This document shows, in pieces, positions 18,041 to 26,663 of a stretch of DNA of 64,000 nt (its first letter is position 1; each line of letters begins with the position of its first letter). Both the position numbers and the translations under genes were made by a program. The notes beneath the pieces were generated by a model. The model was not told the DNA's origin. It worked only from the letters and a program-made list of their open reading frames with translations, and searched no databases. The stretch is from Marinirhabdus sp963799365. GTDB lineage: Bacteria > Bacteroidota > Bacteroidia > Flavobacteriales > Flavobacteriaceae. The stretch spans positions 62,001-126,000 of the forward strand of contig CAWCWV010000013.1 in assembly GCA_963799365.1 (NCBI GenBank), in the 5' to 3' direction.

Positions 18041-20290
18041 ATGAGATTTCTACCAGTTCTTCTCGTAGTTATACTTTGGAATTTTACCTATTCTCAAACA
18101 CCTAATTTAGATAGGTATCTTGAAAGGGGAGAATATCAAGAATTGAAAAAAATCTGTCTCAAATCTATACAAGGTGACAACACTCTACTTAACAGAATTA
18201 AATTCAAAAAATATCTCAACACCTCATTAATCAATCTTCATGACTATGACAACTATTTAAATGGAATTAAAGAAGTGAGAGAATCTAACCACAATAATAT
18301 CAACAATAGGATTTATTATCTCAATGAAATGTCAAACTATTATCGATTTCAGAAAAGAATAGATTCGGCTCTTTATTACTCAAATAAATCAATGGTTCTT
18401 TTAAAAGAAAATCAAAATCTGGTTGATACTGATTTAAAATATGAAGTGTATTCTCGATTTGCGGATATTCATCGAAATCGAGGCGTGAAGAATTTTAATA
18501 AGATTACACCACTTTCGATGGGTTGGGATGAGAGAAATGACATTCTTAACAGGTATTTGGATACTTCCTTAACCTATTCGTCTAAAAACTATCAAAGAGT
18601 TGATATAAACTTCAAAAAAGGTTTAATTTATCTTGATGGTGTATCAAATAATAGGACATCTACTGGACTTAATGAAGTAGGGTCTAAAAATTTACATTTA
18701 TCGAATCAATATTTTGAAGAGGTCATAAAAGTTTCTAAAAACCAAAATCAAAAAGGGAAAGTATATTCTCTCATCGGACTAAACTATTCATATCTAAAAG
18801 ATTTTAAAAAAGCTGATTACTATTATGAGAAATCAATAAGGACACTTGTCGAAAATAAAACCAATTTTGATTCTCTAAATTATATTAGTGTCCTCAATTG
18901 GAAGGGAACTAATCTCGGTCAGTGGTATAATAAAACGGGACATTTAAATTTATTAGACAAATCGATTATCCATTACAAGGAGAATGTGAAGTTTTGGGAT
19001 CATCTCCACCAAAAATCAGATAGTCTTATTCAAAAAGAAAATGATGGATATAGAAGTAATGCCCTTAGTAAATTGACTGGGGTTCTCGGGAAGAAATTTT
19101 TGATTACAAAAGACACTACATTTCTTCATGAGAGTTTTTACTACTCGGATCGGACTAAATACACAGACTTCAAGAATAAAAAATATAGTATTGGAGAGGT
19201 TCAGAAAAACCTAAAACATGGAGAATCATTTGTTCAGAATATTACTTCCACTATCCCATATCAAGAGATAATTTTCTTAATTTTAAAAAACGAAGTTCAT
19301 TTCATCAATAACGATAGGGAAATCGAGAGTGTTCCATACTATTGGATGGATGAACTACATCAATTTACTGACTTGAAAAAATTTCAAAATAGGAGTTATA
19401 ACCTTTACAGATCGAAGTTCAGACAAGTTGATTCAATCTTAAAGATGAAAGGTATTAATGAAGTAATTATTAGTAATTCAGACTTTAACCCAATGGTCAA
19501 TTATGATCTTATTATTAAGGACACTTTATCAACCACTTGGAAGGATCAACCTTATTTATTTCATGATTACAATTTCAGTTATTCACTTTGTATTAGAAGT
19601 TTTATAGAAAGTAGATCCAAAAAATCATCATTGAACGATAAATTAGGATTAACACTTGGAGATTTTGAAAACGATGTTGATTTACGATTCTCAAAAAAAA
19701 TGGTCAATCAATTACAACAAGATTATGAGTGTAATACATCTGATGTTTTAGAGAATCTAACAAATAATAACTTAGTATTCATAGTTTCCCATGGAAATAC
19801 AAATCAAGAAAATAGAACTGGTGAAATAAGAACCTCCTACAATTCTACTTTCTCTGTTGATGATATTTCACAAATGGATTTGGACAATGATTTTGTAATG
19901 ATCTCTTCATGCAGTTCAAATTCCTCTCAAACTAATTATAGTGAGGGTTCATCGGGAAATTTTAGTAAAGGGTTGAGATATTCGGGAGTACAATCTACCT
20001 TAACTACAAGTTGGGATATCGACGACAAATCAAACTCATTTATAATGAAGAGATTTTTCAAATACCTTTCCGATGGAGACCCCAAGAATGTTTCACTTTG
20101 GAAGTCAAAAAAAGACTACTGGAACAAATCTGTTGATGAAGAAGAATTTAAACCATTATATTGGGCACCCTATGTATTAACTGGGAATATTAACCCAGTA
20201 ACCATCCATAAAAAAACAAAAATTCAATGGGGGTGGTTGTCATTGATCTTAATTATTCCAATCGGAATATTTCTCTGGAAAAAAAGGTAA
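18041..20290 (+). CDS. Exported TPR-CHAT protease with C-terminal membrane anchor
   Basis: 749 residues. An N-terminal signal peptide (MRFLPVLLVVILWNFTYSQ) is followed by TPR-like helices to about residue 330 (KVYSLIGLNYSYLKDFKKAD). The CHAT caspase-like domain covers about residues 470-700, with catalytic His584 (FIVSHGN) and Cys624 (MISSCSS), 40 residues apart as expected. Near the end is a single membrane helix (about 727-745, WLSLILIIPIGIFLW) with a basic tail KKR. The peptidase should therefore face the periplasm. It directly follows the methyltransferase gene and converges on the TM-TPR/ECF sigma pair, a grouping that suggests regulated proteolysis. The substrate is unknown. Confidence 0.88.
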   Translation: MRFLPVLLVVILWNFTYSQTPNLDRYLERGEYQELKKICLKSIQGDNTLLNRIKFKKYLNTSLINLHDYDNYLNGIKEVRESNHNNINNRIYYLNEMSNYYRFQKRIDSALYYSNKSMVLLKENQNLVDTDLKYEVYSRFADIHRNRGVKNFNKITPLSMGWDERNDILNRYLDTSLTYSSKNYQRVDINFKKGLIYLDGVSNNRTSTGLNEVGSKNLHLSNQYFEEVIKVSKNQNQKGKVYSLIGLNYSYLKDFKKADYYYEKSIRTLVENKTNFDSLNYISVLNWKGTNLGQWYNKTGHLNLLDKSIIHYKENVKFWDHLHQKSDSLIQKENDGYRSNALSKLTGVLGKKFLITKDTTFLHESFYYSDRTKYTDFKNKKYSIGEVQKNLKHGESFVQNITSTIPYQEIIFLILKNEVHFINNDREIESVPYYWMDELHQFTDLKKFQNRSYNLYRSKFRQVDSILKMKGINEVIISNSDFNPMVNYDLIIKDTLSTTWKDQPYLFHDYNFSYSLCIRSFIESRSKKSSLNDKLGLTLGDFENDVDLRFSKKMVNQLQQDYECNTSDVLENLTNNNLVFIVSHGNTNQENRTGEIRTSYNSTFSVDDISQMDLDNDFVMISSCSSNSSQTNYSEGSSGNFSKGLRYSGVQSTLTTSWDIDDKSNSFIMKRFFKYLSDGDPKNVSLWKSKKDYWNKSVDEEEFKPLYWAPYVLTGNINPVTIHKKTKIQWGWLSLILIIPIGIFLWKKR

Positions 20291-20297
20291 ATTGAAT

Positions 20298-21033
20298 CTA
20301 ATCAAAAACTGACTCTTTCAACATATCTTTTGAAATTGAATAGTATTGATGTTCTTTATTCTGAACAATCCTCTTCAAAATCATTTTAGATTTATCGTAA
20401 TCTTTCTTTTTTAAATAAACCAGAGACAATCTAAATTCAGATTTTTCCTTGAAGATACTTCGGTCATCGACTTTCTTGAAATTTGTTATAGATTTAATAA
20501 GTCTATCTAATTCCATATTCGACAATCCTGAATAGTAGTTTAGAGTGTCGTTATTAGGTTTATTCAATAGTAACTCTTCAAATCCACTTAAAGATGTCTC
20601 ATAATCTTCATCCTTGTAAGCGTTTCATAGATTCTTTGAATAAAATATCGGATGTATCACTCATAAGGACTGGTAGTCCAACATCCTTTTGATAATATTT
20701 TGAATATAATTTAGACGAAGTATTCAAACTATTAATAAAGAAGTAAGTTCCAAAACCTATCAGTCCAATAAATATTGCGGCATATTTAAGATAATTTGTT
20801 CTTGGTTTAGAATTTTCCGTTAAACTTAAAAGACTTTCAAATTTTGGTTTGTCTATAAATTCCTGTAAAGATCTGTAATCATAATTATTGTTTTCCAAAA
20901 AGAACTTTACATCCTGAACATCTTCATTGATTGGGTCAGAGTTTTTTAAAATCTCAAATACTTTTTCTCTTTCAGAATCGTCTGAGAGGGAATTTAAAAC
21001 ATCTATTAATTGTATGTTGGTTGTAGGTCTCAT
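20298..21033 (-). pseudogene. Membrane TPR protein partner of the ECF sigma factor, frameshifted
   Basis: The first frame (21033-20608, 141 aa) has about 80 cytoplasmic residues, a membrane helix (YAAIFIGLIGFGTYFFI) and a short periplasmic start ending ILFKESMKRLQG-stop. A second frame to 20298 continues the same protein: after the shift it reads AYKDEDYETSLSGFEELLLNKPN and then a TPR hairpin (LSLVYLKKKDYDKSKMILK). Dropping one base near 20622 rejoins both into about 244 residues of TM-plus-TPR architecture, common next to ECF sigma genes and CHAT proteins in Bacteroidota. No homopolymer is present at the site. It may be a true mutation, a sequencing error or, less likely, a programmed shift. 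Confidence 0.75.
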
Positions 21034-21034
21034 T

Positions 21035-21577
21035 TTAAATCATGAAATGTTTCCAGAGATTTTTAATCTTCTTTTTGGAGGTGGATAATGTGTTTTTGGT
21101 TGTGTTATAAGATATTCCAAGTTTATTGCTAATCTCGTTGTTGTCAAATCCCTCAATATGTAGTGATAGAACCTCTTTCTGTCGTTTAGGTAGTATGTCT
21201 AACATTTTCTTGAAATCTTCCTCAACAAAGGTGTCTTTGTTAATAGAACGACTGGAAAGGTGATATATACCATTTAAGATTCCCCGTCTATTTTTTTCAA
21301 CCTTTAAATTGTCAAAACATTTGTTTTTGACAACTACTTTGAGGAATGTTTCAATCTTCTCATTAACATCCGAAAGATTATATTTTCTTTTCTCAGTAGA
21401 ATAATTGAGAAGTTTTATAAAAACATCAGACACTACTTCTTTTGATTTCACCTTGTCTTTGGTAATACTATACGCTTTCAACACTAATATTTCATAGTAA
21501 GTTTCATAGATACTCGACAGTCCCTGGTTGTCACCATTAATAAACAATTCCCAATCTTTTTGGAGTGTTGTGGTCAA
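21035..21577 (-). CDS. ECF-type RNA polymerase sigma factor
   Basis: 180 residues. The region 2 helix is present near the N-terminus (LSSIYETYYEILVLKAYSIT..KVKSKEVVSDVFIKLLNY). Region 4 lies at about residues 125-172 (DILPKRQKEVLSLHIEGFDNNEISNKLGISYNTTKNTLS), the last part being the -35-binding helix-turn-helix. No classic anti-sigma factor follows; the next gene, one base away, encodes the membrane TPR protein, which may fill that role. It is preceded by a TTG/TAACTTTG promoter. The regulon is unknown; the divergent block at 21721-24251 and the CHAT gene are the obvious candidates. Confidence 0.9.
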   Translation of the reverse strand: MTTTLQKDWELFINGDNQGLSSIYETYYEILVLKAYSITKDKVKSKEVVSDVFIKLLNYSTEKRKYNLSDVNEKIETFLKVVVKNKCFDNLKVEKNRRGILNGIYHLSSRSINKDTFVEEDFKKMLDILPKRQKEVLSLHIEGFDNNEISNKLGISYNTTKNTLSTSKKKIKNLWKHFMI

Positions 21578-21637
21578 AGGAATCTTCTGTTTTTTAGTGG
21601 GATTGATATTTTTTTAAATCCTGATTAGTATCTAATA

Positions 21638-21670
21638 CAAAGTTAGTCGTTCTATTTTAAAAGACACCAA
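21638..21670 (-). promoter_or_regulatory. Promoter for the ECF sigma gene
   Basis: The minus strand carries TTG at 21668-21670, 22 bases, then TAACTTTG at 21638-21645, an exact TAnnTTTG match, about 60 bases before the sigma-factor start codon. This is a housekeeping-type Bacteroidota promoter. Confidence 0.45.
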
Positions 21671-21720
21671 GATTAAATTAGTCTGTCAAAATAGTATTAA
21701 TTAACCAAACCACTAAAATC

Positions 21721-23160
21721 ATGTATTATCTAATTTCAATCATTCTCATCGTAACAGGTATATTATTGTCAATCTATGGTACTAAAAAATACAATATTTC
21801 ATTATCACTATCTTTTATAGTTACTTGGGTATCTGTGGTGTATTTAATTGACTATCTCACAGGCTTAGTTCCATTCATCAATTACATTTATGTTACAATT
21901 TTATTCTTTGGATTACTCATTTTATTGTTGGGGAAAGTATTTACCTACGTTTATTCATTTTTCACTATATGGTTTCTCCTTGCTCTTATTGTATCATCTA
22001 TCTATGCGTTTAGTGGTTTTGAAGTTGGAGAAAATGGTTATGGGGGATGGGGTATCACAATTACCACCATCGTAGTTTTGGTTTTAATCCGAAAACATAT
22101 TAAAGAGTTAATCATTGGTGTTAGTAGTGGTCTATTGGTTGGTCTTGGTGTTTCTTTTATAGGGTTTAAAAATATATTTTCTATGGGATGGGGATATATA
22201 ATGGATAGTATTTATTATCCAAGTTTATCAATAATTCTATTTACCATTGGAGGGGTGATGTTTCAGTATTATCTAAGGAAATCAAAAGAAGAAAATCCAC
22301 AACTAAGTGAAAAAAAAGTCTTTCAATATTTCGGAGGAGGAACAATTTTTCTTGTAGGACTTTTCATAGTAATTCCATTTTTACTTTATGTTTCTCCTGA
22401 GAAAATGGCACAAAATATTTCAGAGAAATATTGTAAATGTATATCAGAAATTCAATCTAATAACGAATCCCAAAACATAAAGGATAATTGTTTAGAAGCC
22501 ATCGATTACTCGTCCTCTGTTTCTTCTATTTCAAGTATCGAAGACATTGAAATATTTACCACAACTTTTACCAATGGAATATCAAATTGTCTTTCAAATG
22601 AAAATTTAGGTGATATGATTGAAATTGATAGTGTAGAAAATAATGTTGTAGAAATTGAAGAAGGGAATGAGGGTATGTCCATCGAATCTCACGAAAAAAT
22701 ATATGAGGATAGTTATGGAGACGACACCTCCGAAGATATTCCAAAACCTGATGAAGAGATAGTCTCTATGCAGTATTTTACTATCAATGACCCTGATGGA
22801 TATACAAATCTGAGAAATAATCCCAATGGAGAAATAGTGAAAAAAATACTTGAAGGTGAAACATTTGAGGTTTTAGGTTCAGAAGGAAATTACAAGAAAG
22901 TTAAGTTAGATGGAGGTATAATTGGATATATACACGAATCAAGGGTGGTTAAATCTGTAAATTATTTGGTTCAATTAAAAGAGGGAATAACTAATGTAAA
23001 TGTTAGAGATAATTATGGGACTGAAAAGACCAAAGTCATAAATCAAATCTCTTATCCTAAGACCTTAGTAATAACAAAACAACATTTTTTAAATAGTGAA
23101 AAGTGGATTTACTCTCAGGACATCAATGGGTGGATACTTTCTGAATTTGTAAATGATTAA
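21721..23160 (+). CDS. Polytopic membrane protein with C-terminal SH3-like domains
   Basis: 479 residues. About seven or eight hydrophobic helices fill residues 1-225, followed by a cysteine-containing extracytoplasmic stretch (KYCKCISEI, NCLEAI, NGISNCL) and an acidic linker. Two SH3b-like units end the protein (GYTNLRNNPNGEIVKKILEG with GYIHESRVVK; then NVNVRDNYGTEKTKVI with GWILSEF). SH3b domains of this kind often bind cell-wall or surface glycans. It is the first of three tightly packed genes (8-base overlap with the next), divergent from the ECF sigma gene. Function unknown. Confidence 0.7.
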   Translation: MYYLISIILIVTGILLSIYGTKKYNISLSLSFIVTWVSVVYLIDYLTGLVPFINYIYVTILFFGLLILLLGKVFTYVYSFFTIWFLLALIVSSIYAFSGFEVGENGYGGWGITITTIVVLVLIRKHIKELIIGVSSGLLVGLGVSFIGFKNIFSMGWGYIMDSIYYPSLSIILFTIGGVMFQYYLRKSKEENPQLSEKKVFQYFGGGTIFLVGLFIVIPFLLYVSPEKMAQNISEKYCKCISEIQSNNESQNIKDNCLEAIDYSSSVSSISSIEDIEIFTTTFTNGISNCLSNENLGDMIEIDSVENNVVEIEEGNEGMSIESHEKIYEDSYGDDTSEDIPKPDEEIVSMQYFTINDPDGYTNLRNNPNGEIVKKILEGETFEVLGSEGNYKKVKLDGGIIGYIHESRVVKSVNYLVQLKEGITNVNVRDNYGTEKTKVINQISYPKTLVITKQHFLNSEKWIYSQDINGWILSEFVND

Positions 23161-23167
23161 AACATCA

Positions 23168-23641
23168 ATGAAATATCTAACTCAAATTTTAATAATTTTT
23201 ATCACTAATACTTTTATGGGACAAATCAAAGTTTTTAAAGAAAATTCAAATTATAGTGGAGATGTAATTTGTAATATCAAAGATGGAAAAGTTTATAAAG
23301 ATAAATCCTCGTATAGTGGAGATATCCTTTACACCATCAAAGGAAATAAAATTTACAAAGAAAATTCAACCTACTCAGGAAACATCATTTATACAATCTC
23401 TAATGGGAAAGTGTATGAAGGTAATTCAACCTATTCAGGGGACATTTTATATACTATCAAGGATGGGAAAGTCTATAAGGGTAATTCTACATACTCAGGA
23501 AATATCCTCCTAACAATAAAAGATGGAAAGGTGTATGACGGGAACTCCACTTTTTCAGGGAACATTCTCTTTAACATTGATGAATTTGTTTCCATCGAAG
23601 AATTAATGGCAATTTATCACACTTTCAAATACAATTTTTAA
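23168..23641 (+). CDS. Secreted protein of tandem 20-residue repeats
   Basis: About 157 residues from the ATG at 23168; an ATG at 23153 overlapping the previous stop is also possible. The signal peptide is MKYLTQILIIFITNTFMGQ. The rest is almost wholly a 20-residue repeat, about five full and one partial copy, of the form STYSGNILYTIKDGKVYKGN. The regular Y-SG, hydrophobic and DGKVY positions predict a beta-solenoid or beta-roll. Comparable short beta repeats occur in 4-fold-beta-flanker-like proteins. It is downstream of the SH3-domain membrane protein, suggesting an envelope role. Confidence 0.7.
   Translation: MKYLTQILIIFITNTFMGQIKVFKENSNYSGDVICNIKDGKVYKDKSSYSGDILYTIKGNKIYKENSTYSGNIIYTISNGKVYEGNSTYSGDILYTIKDGKVYKGNSTYSGNILLTIKDGKVYDGNSTFSGNILFNIDEFVSIEELMAIYHTFKYNF
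23246..23587 (+). repeat. 60-bp tandem coding repeats
   Basis: DNA behind the 20-residue repeats: about 5.7 units with a 60-bp period, diverged in sequence but with no length change between units. Confidence 0.7.
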
Positions 23642-23642
23642 T

Positions 23643-24251
23643 ATGGGATTGGATATACAAGAATTCTTAAATAAATATTTAATCGATCAGGTTTTTGATA
23701 TTTGGGATGATCATAGTGGGGTTAGTCCCGAATATTTCAATAATTCGATGACATTGATTTTCGATTTTGAAAGCTTCAATGACATTTATAAAATCTCAAA
23801 AGATTATAAGAATGAAATCTATGGTCATTATTTTCAGAAAGGTTGGACTTCAAATATCTATCTGAAAATTTATAATTATGAGGAACCTGATATTGATTTA
23901 GAAATTTCGTTAGTAAGACATTATAAATCAAACGACAAGGTATTTTGTTTAGACATTACTGATATAGAAATGTTGAAGATACTCCAATTAAATCACTTAA
24001 ATATCATCCAAGAACTAATGTTCTATGCTGACTCAAAAGGTTTTGAAGTTACCTATGGATTGGATAACTTACTGATCATTTTTATTGATAACAGAGAATA
24101 TTTCATTGAAAATATTTCAGGACAGATATTTATTACTGATAGACAAGATGGAGTTACTCACAAACTTAAACAAAACACCCTTGAAGAAATAAAATCATTT
24201 CTTTTCCCTAAATTAATGAGAAAAGAAAAATTAGAAACTCTTACTGAATAA
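23643..24251 (+). CDS. Hypothetical cytoplasmic protein (202 aa)
   Basis: Not recognised. No signal or membrane segment; acidic and mixed alpha/beta (SMTLIFDFESFNDIYKIS; FCLDITDIEMLKILQLNHLN; GLDNLLIIFIDNREYFIENISGQ). It begins one base after the repeat-protein stop codon and ends just before a terminator, so it closes the three-gene block. A cytoplasmic partner of the two envelope proteins is possible from position only. Confidence 0.6.
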   Translation: MGLDIQEFLNKYLIDQVFDIWDDHSGVSPEYFNNSMTLIFDFESFNDIYKISKDYKNEIYGHYFQKGWTSNIYLKIYNYEEPDIDLEISLVRHYKSNDKVFCLDITDIEMLKILQLNHLNIIQELMFYADSKGFEVTYGLDNLLIIFIDNREYFIENISGQIFITDRQDGVTHKLKQNTLEEIKSFLFPKLMRKEKLETLTE

Positions 24252-24262
24252 CTTAACTTTAT

Positions 24263-24291
24263 AAATCCCACACAATCAGTGGGATTTTTTT
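24263..24291 (+). terminator. Rho-independent terminator
   Basis: AAATCCCAC (24263-24271) pairs with GTGGGATTT (24279-24287) and is followed by a run of T's. It ends the 21721-24251 block and separates it from the restriction-modification operon. Confidence 0.85.
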
Positions 24292-24379
24292 GGTCTCAAT
24301 AATAAAACCATCCGATTCTGGAAATCCGTTAGGGGGAAAGTTTAAAATTCTTTAATTTCCCCGTAAATAAAATTAACCA

Positions 24380-26083
24380 ATGTCAAACGATCAAGAAATT
24401 TCAAGTTTTATATGGAACGTATGTGATGACGTGTTACGAGGTCTATTTAAGCAACATGAATATGGCGATGTCATTTTACCATTTGTTGTCCTTAGAAGAT
24501 TAGATTGTGTTATTGAACCTCATAAAGATGAAATCATACAATTATACAACGAGTTAAAGGATGAAGTTGATCCTACTCCCATCATAGAGAAACAAACTCG
24601 TCTAAAATTCTTTAACCACTCTAACTATGATCTTCAAAGATTGAAAGAAGATTCAGGGAAGTTAAAGGTTAATTTCCCGAACTACATTAATGGTTTTTCT
24701 CAAAATGTGTTTGAGATTTTAGAGAACTTTCAATTAGAAAAACCTGTCGAGAAACTTTTAAAAAACAATAGACTCTACCTTCTCATAGATAAATTCACAG
24801 AGGTTGATCTTCATCCTGATGTTGTGGATAACCACACCATGGGTCAGATTTTTGAAAGATTACTTCGTCAGTTCTCAGAAATCTCAAATGAAACAAGTGG
24901 GGAACACTACACACCAAGAGATGTGGTGAAACTATTGGTTTCTTTGGTTTTTGCCGAAGGAAAAGAGAATCTAAAAGGGGAAGGAATTATTCGTTCCATT
25001 TTTGATCCATGTGCGGGAACAGGGGGAATCTTGACTTTGGGAAAACAGTGGATAGAACAGAAAATTGATGATAAAGTTTTGGTCAATCTCTATGGACAAG
25101 AGTTAAATCCACAAACCTATTCCATTTGTAAGTCTGACATGTTAATCAGTGGTGAAGACCCTGATAATATAAAATTGGGGTCGTCATTGTCAAACGATCA
25201 ATTTGAAGGTAGAAAGTTCGATTACATGATTACGAATCCTCCATTTGGAGTGAGTTGGAAAGGTGAAAAAGAATTTATAGATACTGAAAGTGGAAATCCA
25301 ATGGGAAGGTTTTCTGTGGGAACTCCCCGATCTTCGGATGGATCACTATTGTTCCTTCAACATATGATATCCAAGATGAAAGATGAAGGGTCAAGGATTG
25401 GTGTTGTATTTAACGGATCACCTTTATTTACGGGAGACGCAGGAAGTGGAGAAAGTGAGATACGAAAGTGGATAATTGAAAATGATAGGTTAGAATGTGT
25501 AGTTTCACTCCCCGACCAATTATTCTTTAACACTGGAATCTCCACCTACATTTGGATAGTAAATAACAAGAAAAGTAAAAGAAGAAAAGGAAAGATTCAA
25601 CTCATAGATGGTTCATCTTTTTTCAAATCTATAAAGTCATTAGGAAGTAAAAGAAAATCGATTTCAAGTATTCAAAGAGATGAATTGGTAAAAGAATATA
25701 CTGATTTTACAGAGTCTGAATTCTCAAAGATATATGACAATGAGTTCTTCGGTTATACCAAAGTAGTAGTAGAACAACCCCAAGAAGAAAACGGTGTCAT
25801 TCAAACCAAAAAAGACGGAACTCCTAAACCCAACACTTCAAAACGAGATAATGAGAGAATACCTCTAACTGAAAATATTGAAGAATATTTCGAAAGAGAA
25901 GTCAAACCTCATTTACCGAAAGCTTGGATGGAAAGAGATAAAGATAAAGTTGGATATGAAATTAACTTTTCCAAATACTTCTACAAATTCCAACCTCTAC
26001 GAAGTGTGGAAGAAATCACTCAGGATTTATTGGAATTAGAGAAAGAAAGTGAAGGTATTTTTAAAGAGATCGTCAATGTCTAA
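24380..26083 (+). CDS. hsdM: Type I restriction-modification methyltransferase subunit HsdM
   Basis: 567 residues. HsdM provides AdoMet-dependent adenine-N6 methylation in the M2S complex. The N-terminal HsdM helical domain (SSFIWNVCDDVLRGLFKQHEYGDVILPFVVLRRLD) is followed by motif I FDPCAGTGG (about residues 208-216) and motif IV NPPF (286-289), preceded by SGEHYTPRDVV, the usual family lead-in. Length is normal. It heads a five-gene run with overlaps or no gap between genes: HsdM, an unknown protein, HsdS, HsdR and a PD-(D/E)XK protein. Confidence 0.95.
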   Translation: MSNDQEISSFIWNVCDDVLRGLFKQHEYGDVILPFVVLRRLDCVIEPHKDEIIQLYNELKDEVDPTPIIEKQTRLKFFNHSNYDLQRLKEDSGKLKVNFPNYINGFSQNVFEILENFQLEKPVEKLLKNNRLYLLIDKFTEVDLHPDVVDNHTMGQIFERLLRQFSEISNETSGEHYTPRDVVKLLVSLVFAEGKENLKGEGIIRSIFDPCAGTGGILTLGKQWIEQKIDDKVLVNLYGQELNPQTYSICKSDMLISGEDPDNIKLGSSLSNDQFEGRKFDYMITNPPFGVSWKGEKEFIDTESGNPMGRFSVGTPRSSDGSLLFLQHMISKMKDEGSRIGVVFNGSPLFTGDAGSGESEIRKWIIENDRLECVVSLPDQLFFNTGISTYIWIVNNKKSKRRKGKIQLIDGSSFFKSIKSLGSKRKSISSIQRDELVKEYTDFTESEFSKIYDNEFFGYTKVVVEQPQEENGVIQTKKDGTPKPNTSKRDNERIPLTENIEEYFEREVKPHLPKAWMERDKDKVGYEINFSKYFYKFQPLRSVEEITQDLLELEKESEGIFKEIVNV

Positions 26084-26663
26084 CTCTTACAAAATAGAAA
26101 TATCGGGATTGGATGATGTTTGTAATTTCGTTGATAAATGGTCTCCACTTTATTCTTATAAAAATGAATATAAGTATGATCAGTTTATATTAACTGCGTT
26201 AGATGACAAAAACTCTTTTGTTGAAATGTTCAAGTGGAAGAATGGAACTGGTGATGTTATCTCCAAACCTAAAATGAAATCAGTTTTAGGATATTGGGAC
26301 AAAATTGATGTATTACGAAATCTAAAATCCAGTTTTAGTTGGGAAGTTTTTGAAGAAGAATTCCAACCGCAAAAAAGTTCATCTATTTGGAAATTATTTC
26401 TACTTCATATAATGAATCCAAAAGAATTTCCAATTTTTGACCAACATGTTTTTAGATCATACAACTTCTTCACTAATGGTCAAATTCAAGATATACCTGA
26501 CAGTGATAATCAGAAATTTCAAGTCTTTAAATCAAAATACAAAGATTGGTTTAAAGAATTGGTTGATGACAAAGTTCCTCCAAAAAAATTGGATGAATCA
26601 TTATTCTGTTATGGTCAGATGTTAAAGGGATTGAAAAAATACTCAGTTAAGATAATTAGATGA
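26076..26663 (+). CDS. Unknown protein inside the hsd operon (possible HhH/glycosylase-like)
   Basis: About 195 residues from the ATG at 26076, which overlaps the hsdM stop by 8 bases; the frame is open back to 26049. The segment SSSIWKLFLLHIMNPKEFPIFDQHVFRSY resembles the helix-hairpin-helix/glycosylase-like pattern in which a conserved Pro-hydrophobic-Asp precedes a 'HV.R' helix. No catalytic lysine can be assigned with confidence. Its 3' end overlaps the HsdS start by 4 bases, so it is a planned part of the operon, perhaps a specificity accessory or effector. Confidence 0.6.
   Translation: MSNSYKIEISGLDDVCNFVDKWSPLYSYKNEYKYDQFILTALDDKNSFVEMFKWKNGTGDVISKPKMKSVLGYWDKIDVLRNLKSSFSWEVFEEEFQPQKSSSIWKLFLLHIMNPKEFPIFDQHVFRSYNFFTNGQIQDIPDSDNQKFQVFKSKYKDWFKELVDDKVPPKKLDESLFCYGQMLKGLKKYSVKIIR

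Noticed and set aside
18041..21577. CHAT plus sigma factor as part of a type III-E CRISPR system
   Set aside because: No Cas7-11-like effector, Csx30/Csx31 homologue or array is visible; only the general part list is shared.
23283..23513. Second reading frame in the repeat gene
   Set aside because: It only mirrors the 60-bp repeat in another frame; no signal peptide or start context.
23246..23587. Regular repeat as a possible CRISPR array
   Set aside because: It is a coding 60-bp repeat in one continuous frame with a signal peptide; there are no unique spacers.
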